From the NCBI GenBank assembly GCA_020428005.1, contig JAGQNP010000004.1:1-42076 (forward strand): 42,076 bases of DNA, read 5' to 3'. Positions 16,561-23,733 of the stretch are shown here, piece after piece. The position numbers and the translations under genes are program-made. The notes under the pieces are model-generated. The model was not told the DNA's origin. It saw only the letters and a program-made list of their open reading frames with translations, and searched no databases. Numbering within the stretch: the first letter of the stretch is position 1; each line of letters begins with the position of its first letter. This DNA is from Candidatus Saccharimonadota bacterium (GTDB taxonomy: Bacteria; Patescibacteriota; Saccharimonadia; Saccharimonadales; JACQNP01).

Positions 16561-16835
16561 TATTTGCCACCTTTCGCAAGCTTGCCACCATGAGAACGGA
16601 ACTTCCTTGTTGGTGCAAATTCACCAAGTTTATGGCCAACCATATTTTCCGTTATAAAAACTGGAACATGAACCTTGCCGTTGTGTACAGCTATGGTTTT
16701 ACCAACAAATTCAGGTGATATAGTACATGCACGTGCCCATGTCTTAATTATTGTGCGATCTTCCGAGCTAAGTGCACTGACTTTCTTGGCAAGCTTTGGG
16801 TCTACAAACGGCCCCTTTTTCAAACTTCTACTCAT
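16560..16835 (-). CDS. rpsS: 30S ribosomal protein S19
   Basis: 91 residues. [35 protein letters not shown] and [15 protein letters not shown] are the S19 consensus. It sits on the 30S head and binds with S13. Between rplB (5-nt gap) and rplV (1-nt overlap). Confidence 0.97.
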   Translation of the reverse strand: MSRSLKKGPFVDPKLAKKVSALSSEDRTIIKTWARACTISPEFVGKTIAVHNGKVHVPVFITENMVGHKLGEFAPTRKFRSHGGKLAKGGK

Positions 16836-16840
16836 TGAAA

Positions 16841-17677
16841 TTATCTCCTCTTGCTTTCATGGCGAGTACGCACAATGAATTTATTGCTTGTTTTACGTCT
16901 TCTAGTTTTATAACCAAGTGTCTTCTGCCCCCACGGAGTTCTCGGATCCTTACCCATTCCGTGACGACCTCCGTCACCACCACCATGAGGGTGATCTGCG
17001 GCATTCATAACAACACCTCGAACGGTTGGCCTTATGCCTTTATTGCGATTTCTTCCAGCCTTACCCACTTTGATGTTCTGGTGCTGTTCATTGCCAACAG
17101 ATCCAATGCTAGCAGTGCAATTGACATTAATCATTCTGACTTCACCGCTCGGCAATTTAACCTGGGCATATTCACCTTCTTTAGCAGTAAGTTGAGCTCC
17201 AGCACCGGCTGATCTTACCAATTGTGCACCCTTGCCAACACTCATCTCAATTGCATGTATAGTACTTCCTACTGGTATATTCTTTAGATATAATCTGTTT
17301 GAGGACTCAATTGGAACTTCTTCGCCGGACCGAACGGTTTGCCCAACTTTTAATTTATTAGAAGCTAAAATGTAGTGAAACTTTTCATTTTGATCTTTAA
17401 TCAGTGCAATTCTGGCGCTCCTATTCGGATCATATTCGATTGATTCAACAACAGCGATGGTTCCGGGCATAAGATTAAAGTTAACTAGACGGTAGTATTT
17501 GCGAGTGCCACCACCCCTGTGGCGTAATGTTATTCTTCCTTGGTTGTTACGGCCACTTTGCTTCTTCTTAATAACAACTAGTGACTTGAGTGGCTTTTTA
17601 GCGGTAATGGAACTCATGTCTTGCGTCGTCATACCGCGACGTCCAGGCGTAGTTGGCTTATATTGACTTATGGCCAT
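16841..17677 (-). CDS. rplB: 50S ribosomal protein L2
   Basis: 278 residues, full length. N-terminal [12 protein letters not shown], then [12 protein letters not shown], and the peptidyl-transferase-proximal loop [20 protein letters not shown] with the conserved His. The C-terminus is [17 protein letters not shown]. Canonical S10-operon position with a 1-nt overlap to rplW. Confidence 0.98.
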   Translation of the reverse strand: MAISQYKPTTPGRRGMTTQDMSSITAKKPLKSLVVIKKKQSGRNNQGRITLRHRGGGTRKYYRLVNFNLMPGTIAVVESIEYDPNRSARIALIKDQNEKFHYILASNKLKVGQTVRSGEEVPIESSNRLYLKNIPVGSTIHAIEMSVGKGAQLVRSAGAGAQLTAKEGEYAQVKLPSGEVRMINVNCTASIGSVGNEQHQNIKVGKAGRNRNKGIRPTVRGVVMNAADHPHGGGDGGRHGMGKDPRTPWGQKTLGYKTRRRKTSNKFIVRTRHESKRR

Positions 17678-18015
17678 TATTTTTTGCCTCCAGACTTATT
17701 GTTTTTTTTATCATCATCTTCGCTAGCAAATACAGTTATTGAGTCACCTTCTTTCAGAGTTACATAAGCTTTTTTGAAATTAGGTCTACTACCTGTAACT
17801 GGCCGACCGCCCTTTCGATATGTGCGTTTTACTTTACCAACAACGTTTGCAATATTAACTGTATTAACGGTAACGTTAAATTGAGCACTAACAGCTTGAG
17901 CTACTTGTTGCTTATTTGCAGTTACTGGAACCTGAAACACATATGTATTAATTGATTCTGATAGTCCGTAAGCTTTTTCGCTGATTCTAGGCTTTAATGT
18001 TAATGTCTTCTCCAT
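17677..18015 (-). CDS. rplW: 50S ribosomal protein L23
   Basis: 112 residues. PRISEKAYGLSESINTYVFQ and the GKVKRTYRKGGRPVTGSRPN loop with KKAYVTLKEGD match L23 at the exit tunnel, the docking site for trigger factor and SRP. A Lys/Asn/Asp-rich tail follows. One-nt overlaps on both sides. Confidence 0.96.
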   Translation of the reverse strand: MEKTLTLKPRISEKAYGLSESINTYVFQVPVTANKQQVAQAVSAQFNVTVNTVNIANVVGKVKRTYRKGGRPVTGSRPNFKKAYVTLKEGDSITVFASEDDDKKNNKSGGKK

Positions 18016-18659
18016 TATTGAACACCTTTCTTAAGGCTAAGTCGCTCATTAATTAAATCCAGAGAATCTTTGTTGATCAATATTGTATCAGCATTAACCA
18101 CATCAAAAACATTTAGACTTTTAGCACCAACAATTTCAACGAAAGGAACGTTTCTGGCGGCATTTTCTTTAGAAAGATCTCTATGAGCTACAACAAGTAA
18201 AACCGAACCCTTGACATCAATTTTGTTCAGTAAAGCTACAAAATCTTTGGTTTTGCCATCAGTCTGAATTTGTTCAATAACTTTAACTTTATTCTCAGAA
18301 ACAGATAGAGACAATGCTTGTCGTAGTGCTTGTCTTCTTGAGTTTGTTCCTAATTTTATTGTGTAGTTTTCGTTTCCATTAGGACCAAAAACAATTCCAC
18401 CGCCACGCCAAATTGGATTTCGACTAGAACCAAATCGCGCCCTACCGGTGCCTTTTTGTTTCCAAGGCTTGCGTCCACCACCACTAACAAGTCCTCTGGT
18501 TTTTACAATTGCAGAAGCCTGACGTGCATTACCGATATATGAAAGATAGGCTTGTTTTAGTAATTCGTGGTTATCAACTTTTTGTTCAAAGACTGACTTA
18601 TCAAGTTTAGCTGGTGAAGCTGACTTCGTACCTGACTTGCTATATGTTATAACTGCCAT
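18015..18659 (-). CDS. rplD: 50S ribosomal protein L4
   Basis: 214 residues. It has the extended exit-tunnel loop GGGRKPWKQKGTGRARFGSS followed by PIWRGGGIVFGP, and RRQALRQALSL. In Escherichia coli L4 represses its own operon through the S10 leader. Here a candidate leader lies before rplC instead (19307-19355). It starts 1 nt after the rplC stop region. Confidence 0.97.
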   Translation of the reverse strand: MAVITYSKSGTKSASPAKLDKSVFEQKVDNHELLKQAYLSYIGNARQASAIVKTRGLVSGGGRKPWKQKGTGRARFGSSRNPIWRGGGIVFGPNGNENYTIKLGTNSRRQALRQALSLSVSENKVKVIEQIQTDGKTKDFVALLNKIDVKGSVLLVVAHRDLSKENAARNVPFVEIVGAKSLNVFDVVNADTILINKDSLDLINERLSLKKGVQ

Positions 18660-18660
18660 A

Positions 18661-19272
18661 CTATTCAGCCCCCCTTATGAGAACAACGCCTTTTCGAGGA
18701 CCAGGTACAGCCCCAGTGACTCCTATTAAGCCCATATCTAAATCAATAAGTGCTACTCTTAGGTTCTGAACAGTGACACGCTCGTTACCCATCTGACCAG
18801 CCATTTTTTTACCCTTGAATATTTTCTGCGGGTACATAGAGCCAATAGAACCAACTTTCCTAGTGTTACCTTTTCCACCATGAGTTTTCCTTTGACGGTG
18901 GAAATTATGTCTTTTAATAGTACCAGCCCAACCCTTACCCTTACTTGTTCCAGTAACAGTAATAACATCCCCGATATTAAAAACGTCGGCTGAATACGAT
19001 TCGCCGACTTTCATGTTTTCATCCAATTTGTTTACGCGAAATTCACGTACAATCTTTGGCATCACTTTTGATGGCTTGAAATGACCTGCCTGTGACTTAC
19101 CGAGTTTTGCTTCTCCGGAACCCAATTGAACGGCGATGTAACCATCTGCATCCATATCTTTGATTTGGGTAATTACACAGGGACTAGCGGAAAGCAAGGT
19201 AATAGCTTGAACAGTACCATCATCTGCAATAGTACTAGTCATGCCAACCTTCCGTGTAATGAGTGCTTTCAT
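18661..19272 (-). CDS. rplC: 50S ribosomal protein L3
   Basis: 203 residues from ATG 19272. The protein begins MKALITRKVGMTS and contains HNFHRQRKTHGGKGNTRKVG and AGQMGNERVTVQNLRV, diagnostic for L3. An in-frame ATG nine codons upstream (19299) lacks a ribosome binding site, whereas AAGGAG (19277-19282) precedes 19272. It is the first gene of the main ribosomal-protein run and has its own promoter and structured leader. Confidence 0.97.
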   Translation of the reverse strand: MKALITRKVGMTSTIADDGTVQAITLLSASPCVITQIKDMDADGYIAVQLGSGEAKLGKSQAGHFKPSKVMPKIVREFRVNKLDENMKVGESYSADVFNIGDVITVTGTSKGKGWAGTIKRHNFHRQRKTHGGKGNTRKVGSIGSMYPQKIFKGKKMAGQMGNERVTVQNLRVALIDLDMGLIGVTGAVPGPRKGVVLIRGAE

Positions 19273-19306
19273 AGTTCTCCTTACGTTAGATACAGACATT
19301 AAAATG

Positions 19307-19355
19307 CTTGGTATTCAGCGGTTTCTACCTCTGGTAGACCTACCAACTTACCAAG
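19307..19355 (-). promoter_or_regulatory. Structured 5' leader of the rplC ribosomal-protein operon
   Basis: Outer stem CTTGGTA (19349-19355 on the minus strand) with TACCAAG (19307-19313). Inside, GGTAG can pair either with one CTACC (19325-19329 / 19333-19337) or, as GGTA, with TACC at 19341-19344. The two inner pairings share bases and exclude each other. Position just before rplC-rplD suggests a ribosomal-protein autoregulation leader; the ligand is unknown. Confidence 0.45.
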
Positions 19356-19388
19356 TTATGCTGTATTCAAATTTTGATATACCGTAAC

Positions 19389-19418
19389 AGATTATCATAA
19401 CAATGTAACTTCTGTCAA
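19389..19418 (-). promoter_or_regulatory. Promoter of the rplC operon
   Basis: Consensus TTGACA (19413-19418) with TAATCT (19389-19394, 18-bp spacer) or GATAAT (19391-19396, 16-bp spacer). It gives a 5' UTR of about 110 nt that includes the hairpin leader. Confidence 0.65.
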
Positions 19419-19431
19419 TGTGTTGTTTATT

Positions 19432-19710
19432 CTACTGCAAAGCTGTTATATAAATTCCTGCTTGTATCCAGAAGCCAATAAACATTGCAATTGTCAATGT
19501 TGCATATTCAATTTTTCGATCTATTTTGAAATGATCGTGAGCGGCAAAGAACATACCTATTACAAAGCCTATTGGGATTGGTATTTGGGAAGTTAATTCA
19601 GGATTTACAAGTCTGATCCACTGCGAACCCAGGATTAAATACATAACTATCTTGAAGAAGTATGCACTGTCTGTCTCAGATGATGCTTTTCTTTTCTTTT
19701 TTACTGCCAT
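19432..19710 (-). CDS. Small predicted membrane protein, unknown function
   Basis: 92 residues. A basic N-terminus (MAVKKKRKASSE) is followed by hydrophobic stretches at about 17-30, 44-56 and 71-90, so two or three membrane segments, with a positively charged cytoplasmic start. I do not recognise the family. It lies between the NUDIX gene and the rplC promoter, on the same strand and 17 nt after the NUDIX stop, so it is probably the last gene of the rpsJ-HAD-NUDIX unit. Confidence 0.62.
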   Translation of the reverse strand: MAVKKKRKASSETDSAYFFKIVMYLILGSQWIRLVNPELTSQIPIPIGFVIGMFFAAHDHFKIDRKIEYATLTIAMFIGFWIQAGIYITALQ

Positions 19711-19727
19711 AAGCAGTATTATACATG

Positions 19728-20201
19728 CTACTTAACAATTCCGAGAGGAAGTATCTGGCTAAACGACTTATCGAATTGCGAATGTCGTGGCTCAGGAAGT
19801 GTGTCTTTAGTAAACCAACCTATTTCTGATATTTTGTGGGGTTCACCAATTCTTACCCTGCCAGGATCAACCTTGACTACATGGACTAAGGCAACCCAGT
19901 GGGTTTTATTACCGTCATGTTCGCGATGTGCATCATATGCTGTAACAAAATCTATCTCAATAGGTTTAGCACATAACTCCTCATGAACTTCGCGTTTTAC
20001 AGCTTCATCAATTGATTCTCCAAACTCTACAGCACCACCACAGATGTCCCAACAACCATTCTCATCACGCGCCTCTGGTCCTCGTTTCATTAATAAAATA
20101 CGTCCGTTACCATCATGGATAACTGAACATACTGAAACACCTATATGATCAATACCCCTTCTCAAGTCTGTTTTTTCATCTGCAATCTTTACTTTCGACA
20201 T
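19728..20201 (-). CDS. NUDIX hydrolase
   Basis: 157 residues from ATG 20201; a TTG start at 20225 is possible and neither has a clear Shine-Dalgarno. The NUDIX box is nearly perfect (GAVEFGESIDEAVKREVHEE followed by LCA), except that the Gly before the last hydrophobic residue is Cys. IGVSVCSVIHDGNGRILLMK before it is the usual first strand of the fold. Substrate unknown; a nucleoside diphosphate derivative is expected. It sits between the HAD phosphatase and a small membrane gene, inside the otherwise ribosomal S10 cluster. Confidence 0.85.
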   Translation of the reverse strand: MSKVKIADEKTDLRRGIDHIGVSVCSVIHDGNGRILLMKRGPEARDENGCWDICGGAVEFGESIDEAVKREVHEELCAKPIEIDFVTAYDAHREHDGNKTHWVALVHVVKVDPGRVRIGEPHKISEIGWFTKDTLPEPRHSQFDKSFSQILPLGIVK

Positions 20202-20259
20202 ATGTCTATTGTAAGGTGTTCTCAAGTTCTTGTATAGCTCTTACTACTTCGGGAAAATA

Positions 20260-20874
20260 TTAAATATAGGCATCTACTTGATGTCTAGCAAAATCCTCTC
20301 TAGTTCTAAGTCCGCTTTCTAGGCTACACACGAATGAAAGACCAGCTCCCAGTGCTGCATCGGCATCGCTTACTGAGTCACCGACATATACACATTCTTC
20401 TGGCAGCCAACCATGATTAGCTTCAATCTGAGCAAAAGCACGTGGATCAGGCTTATGATATTCCATATTATCTTTGTAATAGAACGCATCGATTCTTCCA
20501 TTTAGCGGATGGGCTGCATCAAGCATATGCTCAAACTCACCGTGCTCACGCGAGGTAAGTAACATGACTGATTTACCAAGTGCTACCAGCTGATCAATAG
20601 CTCTCAAGTTTTCTGGGGGTATAACATCGAGTCTGCCTTCGCTTATTGCACTTTTTATAAGTGGTTCATATGCAGCTCGAAATTCTCTGACATCAATACC
20701 TGGCGAACGTATTGGCATAATATCAAAAAGGGGTTTGCCCCAAGTTTTTAGGTGTAATTCTCGAGGCATTGGATCTCGACCCATTGCTGCAAGTGTCGCA
20801 TTCTCCAGTTCAAAACAGGCTGCCTCGGTCAAGCAAAGCGTATCATCAACGTCAAGGATTACGGCTTTTATCAC
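20260..20874 (-). CDS. HAD-superfamily hydrolase (phosphatase-like)
   Basis: 204 residues. Motif I is DVDDTL (nucleophile Asp8 or nearby), motif II is VMLLTSRE, the conserved Lys is in YHKPDPRAF, and motif IV is VYVGDSVSDADAA. All four HAD motifs are complete, so an active phosphatase is likely, in the phosphoglycolate phosphatase/beta-phosphoglucomutase-like group with a helical cap. Substrate cannot be told. It begins 12 nt after the rpsJ stop. Confidence 0.87.
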   Translation of the reverse strand: MIKAVILDVDDTLCLTEAACFELENATLAAMGRDPMPRELHLKTWGKPLFDIMPIRSPGIDVREFRAAYEPLIKSAISEGRLDVIPPENLRAIDQLVALGKSVMLLTSREHGEFEHMLDAAHPLNGRIDAFYYKDNMEYHKPDPRAFAQIEANHGWLPEECVYVGDSVSDADAALGAGLSFVCSLESGLRTREDFARHQVDAYI

Positions 20875-20886
20875 AATGAACTATTG

Positions 20887-21225
20887 CTACATTTTAATTT
20901 CTGCATCACAACCAGCAGGCAAGGACAAATTCATAAGACTATCGATTGTTTTTGGTGTTGGATCCAAAACATCAATAAGACGTTTGTGAACGCGCATCTC
21001 AAACTGTTCGCGTCCTTTTTTATATACGTGCGGGCTTTTTATCACTGTATATAGTGTCTTTTTTGTTGGTAACGGAATTGGTCCCGCAATTGTTGCGCCA
21101 GTTCTAAGTGCAGTATCAACAATCTGTTTTGCTGACTGATCAATTACCTTATGATCATAAGCTTTAAGGCGAATTCGTATTCTCTGCTTCGCTGGGGCAG
21201 TTGATTTTTTGGCTTCTGGTGCCAT
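20887..21225 (-). CDS. rpsJ: 30S ribosomal protein S10
   Basis: 112 residues. [40 protein letters not shown] and [18 protein letters not shown] are diagnostic. It is part of the 30S head and of transcription antitermination (NusE). It is detached from rplC by three non-ribosomal genes and from tuf by a terminator and an opposing gene. AAAGGAGAT precedes the ATG. It has its own structured leader. Confidence 0.97.
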   Translation of the reverse strand: MAPEAKKSTAPAKQRIRIRLKAYDHKVIDQSAKQIVDTALRTGATIAGPIPLPTKKTLYTVIKSPHVYKKGREQFEMRVHKRLIDVLDPTPKTIDSLMNLSLPAGCDAEIKM

Positions 21226-21253
21226 ATGTTATCTCCTTTGTGATGTAACATCC

Positions 21254-21295
21254 TCTGAGATCCATGAGGGATAACTCAGATGACTTTTAGTCATC
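21254..21295 (-). promoter_or_regulatory. Structured 5' leader of rpsJ
   Basis: Two overlapping hairpins on the minus strand. One is GATGACT / AGTCATC with an AAA loop (21279-21295). The other is CTGAG / CTCAG outer stem with an ATCC / GGAT inner stem (21254-21279). They share base 21279. They lie between the likely promoter and the rpsJ ribosome binding site. Confidence 0.45.
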
Positions 21296-21314
21296 ACTAT
21301 TAATTATCTGAGGT

Positions 21315-21342
21315 ATTTTACAATAAAAGCTAGAATTAACAA
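21315..21342 (-). promoter_or_regulatory. Possible rpsJ promoter
   Basis: TTGTTA (21337-21342), 16-bp spacer, TAAAAT (21315-21320), in the AT-rich gap between the divergent rpsJ and the 88-codon gene. Confidence 0.4.
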
Positions 21343-21365
21343 AATAATAGTGCTAATTTATCAGT

Positions 21366-21632
21366 ATGAACGATCACAAAAAAACACCACAGGACATCAG
21401 ACAGGTTGAACAAAGAGTAGTAAAAGAGCTCGAAAAAAACCGCGATAGTGCCTATGAGAAGTTTCCATTACTTTTTACAATGCTTGGGGCTTTTGGAGTT
21501 GTTGCGACATTTTACGGATTTGAACACATAATTGATAATATTGATCTTTTCGCAGATAATCCGTTCATACTACTTGGAGTTGGGGTAAGTACGTTAGTGC
21601 TGACTGGGACTCTTTACAAGAAACTGGGCTAA
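21366..21632 (+). CDS. Small predicted membrane protein, unknown function
   Basis: 88 residues and the only convincing plus-strand gene. The N-terminal about 32 residues are charged and helical (KKTPQDIRQVEQRVVKELEK). Two hydrophobic segments follow, about 34-52 (FPLLFTMLGAFGVVATFYGF) and 66-84. No clear ribosome binding site. It ends 34 nt before a strong inverted repeat that can terminate it and tuf from opposite sides. I do not recognise the family. Confidence 0.65.
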   Translation: MNDHKKTPQDIRQVEQRVVKELEKNRDSAYEKFPLLFTMLGAFGVVATFYGFEHIIDNIDLFADNPFILLGVGVSTLVLTGTLYKKLG

Positions 21633-21665
21633 GTAGTTCTGTCAATTGGGTTTTTAATAAATAAT

Positions 21666-21690
21666 AGAAGAGGCCTTTATGGCCTCTTCT
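21666..21690. terminator. Bidirectional terminator between the 88-aa gene and tuf
   Basis: Perfect 10-bp stem AGAAGAGGCC / GGCCTCTTCT with a 5-nt loop, in the gap between two convergent genes. T-rich stretches on both exit sides are interrupted but present. Confidence 0.8.
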
Positions 21691-21711
21691 AAAATTAATC
21701 AATATGGTGTT

Positions 21712-22893
21712 CTATTTATTGATCTTAGTTACTACACCAGCACCAACAGTTCGGCCACCTTCACGGATAGCAAAACGTAGACCCTGCTCCATGGCAATCG
21801 GTGCCAGTAGTTTAACCTTGAAGGTTACAGTGTCACCAGGCATAACCATCTCTTTGTCTGCTGGAAGTTCAACCTCACCAGTTACATCCGTTGTTCGGAA
21901 GTAAAACTGAGGCTTATAGCCCTTAAAGAATGGGGTGTGTCGTCCACCCTCTTCTTTCGTAAGAACGTACACTTCTGCATCGAATTCAGTATGTGGTGTT
22001 ATTGAACCTGGCTTACATATAACCTGTCCGCGCTCAATATCATCCCGCTCAATACCTCGAAGAAGAATACCAGCGTTATCACCTGCTTGACCTTGATCCA
22101 GGTTCTTTTTGAACATTTCAATACCAGTTACAACTGATTTTTGAGTGTCACGAACACCAACAATTTCGACTTCGTCATTAATCTTTACCACACCCTGTTC
22201 AATTCGACCTGTAGCAACTGTACCACGTCCCTTAATTGAGAAGACGTCCTCGACTGCCATCAAAAATGGCTTATCTGTGTCTCGTTTTGGTTCTGGAATG
22301 TAATCATCCATAGATTTTACAAGTTCCATGATTGCATCTTCGTCTGATGCAGAACCTTCAAGAGCTTTAGTTGCAGAACCCTTGATAATAGGACAATTCT
22401 CATCAAATTCATATTTAGCAAGAAGTTCGCGGATATCCATCTCAACTAGCTCAACAAGCTCCGGATCTGCAAGATCCATCTTGTTCATAAATACAATGAT
22501 ACTTGGCACGCCAACTTGCTTAGCAAGCAAAACGTGTTCACGAGTCTGTGGCATAGGGCCATCTGCAGCCGATACGACCAATATAGCGCCATCAACTTGT
22601 GCAGCACCTGTAATCATATTCTTAACATAATCAGCGTGACCAGGCATATCAACGTGTGCATAGTGACGTTTTTCTGATTCATACTCTTGGTGTGAAGTTG
22701 CTATGGTTATTCCACGAGCTTTTTCTTCCGGTGCGTTATCAATCTGATCATAAGCGATTGGTTTGTTTACATCGCTTGGTAGTTTTTTTGCTAAAACAGC
22801 TGTGATTGCTGCAGTTAGAGTTGTCTTACCATGGTCAACATGTCCCATAGTTCCGACGTTCACATGTGGCTTACTTCGATCAAAATCTGCCAT
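21712..22893 (-). CDS. tuf: Translation elongation factor Tu
   Basis: 393 residues. P-loop GHVDHGKT, switch [30 protein letters not shown] and the domain II/III motifs are present. It delivers aminoacyl-tRNA to the ribosome. Some conserved positions differ slightly (HQEYES in place of the usual HVEYET). It has its own promoter and leader downstream of the kinase-like gene, and a terminator after its stop. Confidence 0.98.
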   Translation of the reverse strand: MADFDRSKPHVNVGTMGHVDHGKTTLTAAITAVLAKKLPSDVNKPIAYDQIDNAPEEKARGITIATSHQEYESEKRHYAHVDMPGHADYVKNMITGAAQVDGAILVVSAADGPMPQTREHVLLAKQVGVPSIIVFMNKMDLADPELVELVEMDIRELLAKYEFDENCPIIKGSATKALEGSASDEDAIMELVKSMDDYIPEPKRDTDKPFLMAVEDVFSIKGRGTVATGRIEQGVVKINDEVEIVGVRDTQKSVVTGIEMFKKNLDQGQAGDNAGILLRGIERDDIERGQVICKPGSITPHTEFDAEVYVLTKEEGGRHTPFFKGYKPQFYFRTTDVTGEVELPADKEMVMPGDTVTFKVKLLAPIAMEQGLRFAIREGGRTVGAGVVTKINK

Positions 22894-22929
22894 TTAGATT
22901 TATCTCCTAGTTATTTTAAGTTAATTTTA

Positions 22930-22969
22930 TCGCGGTCCATATTGCACAAATAGCAACGCCCTCCCGCGA
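22930..22969 (-). promoter_or_regulatory. Structured 5' leader of tuf
   Basis: Stem TCGCGG / CCGCGA (22964-22969 with 22930-22935), with an inner TTGC / GCAA hairpin (22942-22956). It lies between the promoter and the AGGAG ribosome binding site of tuf. Function unknown. Confidence 0.4.
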
Positions 22970-22980
22970 GTTACCAATAA

Positions 22981-23009
22981 ATCTTATCTGAAACGCTCGA
23001 GTTTGTAAA
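22981..23009 (-). promoter_or_regulatory. tuf promoter
   Basis: TTTACA (23004-23009), 17-bp spacer, TAAGAT (22981-22986), just after the stop of the kinase-like gene. Confidence 0.55.
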
Positions 23010-23014
23010 GAGTT

Positions 23015-23731
23015 TTATGCGGCTCTAGAATCAATTATATCTACTGTGTTACGTAGTAATTCCAGCTTTGCATTTGCAAGCTCTTTTTCTCGCAAGTCAA
23101 CAAATGTAGTAATGCCATGGTCAACAATGTGAATAGATCCAATCTCGTCAACAAGTACATTTCTATGACCAATTAAATCTGGAATATAACCGGTTTCTTC
23201 ATACATAGTGTTAGTTGCTGACCACAAACGTCTTACATCCAACTCGTTAGCAGCCTGTGGATTAGAGAAAAAGTCGGTACCATTTACTCTTGACTGAATT
23301 GCCCCTACTCTGGGCTTATTACGCGAATATTGGCTCTCATAAACAAATAGTAGTTGTGGCTCAAGTAAATCGCCTAAGTACCTGGTAAGAAGTTCAGATC
23401 TCCTTATATGATCATCAATGCTCCGTTCGCGATGAAATAATTTAACAATCTTGCCATTATCAGTACCACCGTACGCAAATACAATAGCCTCTGCACCATA
23501 GGCCATAACACGACTACTACTTCTACCCCCCTCTAGAGGCAAGGTGTCACTGTAGAGTTTACATATTAATCGTCTGAATACTGGTTGTGAAAGCTTTCTA
23601 GCAAGAGCGGTTATTTTTGATTTCTCACCAGGTCGTCGAATTTGTTCTGCAATAGAATACTGATGATATTCTGCTGTTGCCATCTCAACACAAGCAAACA
23701 TATTATCACGAATACTTGCTGATCTTAGCAT
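23015..23731 (-). CDS. Degenerate protein-kinase-like protein, unknown function
   Basis: 238 residues, starting 2 nt after the fusA stop, so co-transcribed with it. Several stretches look like the kinase/aminoglycoside-phosphotransferase fold: a Gly-loop-like VMAYGAEAIVFAYG (75-88), GKIVKLFH with Lys97 as candidate ATP-binding lysine, PDLIGHRNVLVDEIGSIHIV (184-203) resembling the catalytic loop D...N, and VDHG (203-206) in place of DFG. The spacing from Asp185 to Asn191 is one residue longer than usual, so activity is uncertain. The first 70 residues are basic with no recognised domain. The position between the two elongation factors is suggestive but does not prove a translation role. Confidence 0.55.
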   Translation of the reverse strand: MLRSASIRDNMFACVEMATAEYHQYSIAEQIRRPGEKSKITALARKLSQPVFRRLICKLYSDTLPLEGGRSSSRVMAYGAEAIVFAYGGTDNGKIVKLFHRERSIDDHIRRSELLTRYLGDLLEPQLLFVYESQYSRNKPRVGAIQSRVNGTDFFSNPQAANELDVRRLWSATNTMYEETGYIPDLIGHRNVLVDEIGSIHIVDHGITTFVDLREKELANAKLELLRNTVDIIDSRAA

Positions 23732-23733
23732 GA

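Noticed and set aside
20735-20989. Plus-strand ORFs across the ribosomal and HAD genes
   Set aside because: They are mirror frames of well-supported minus-strand genes with no recognisable domain or ribosome binding site.
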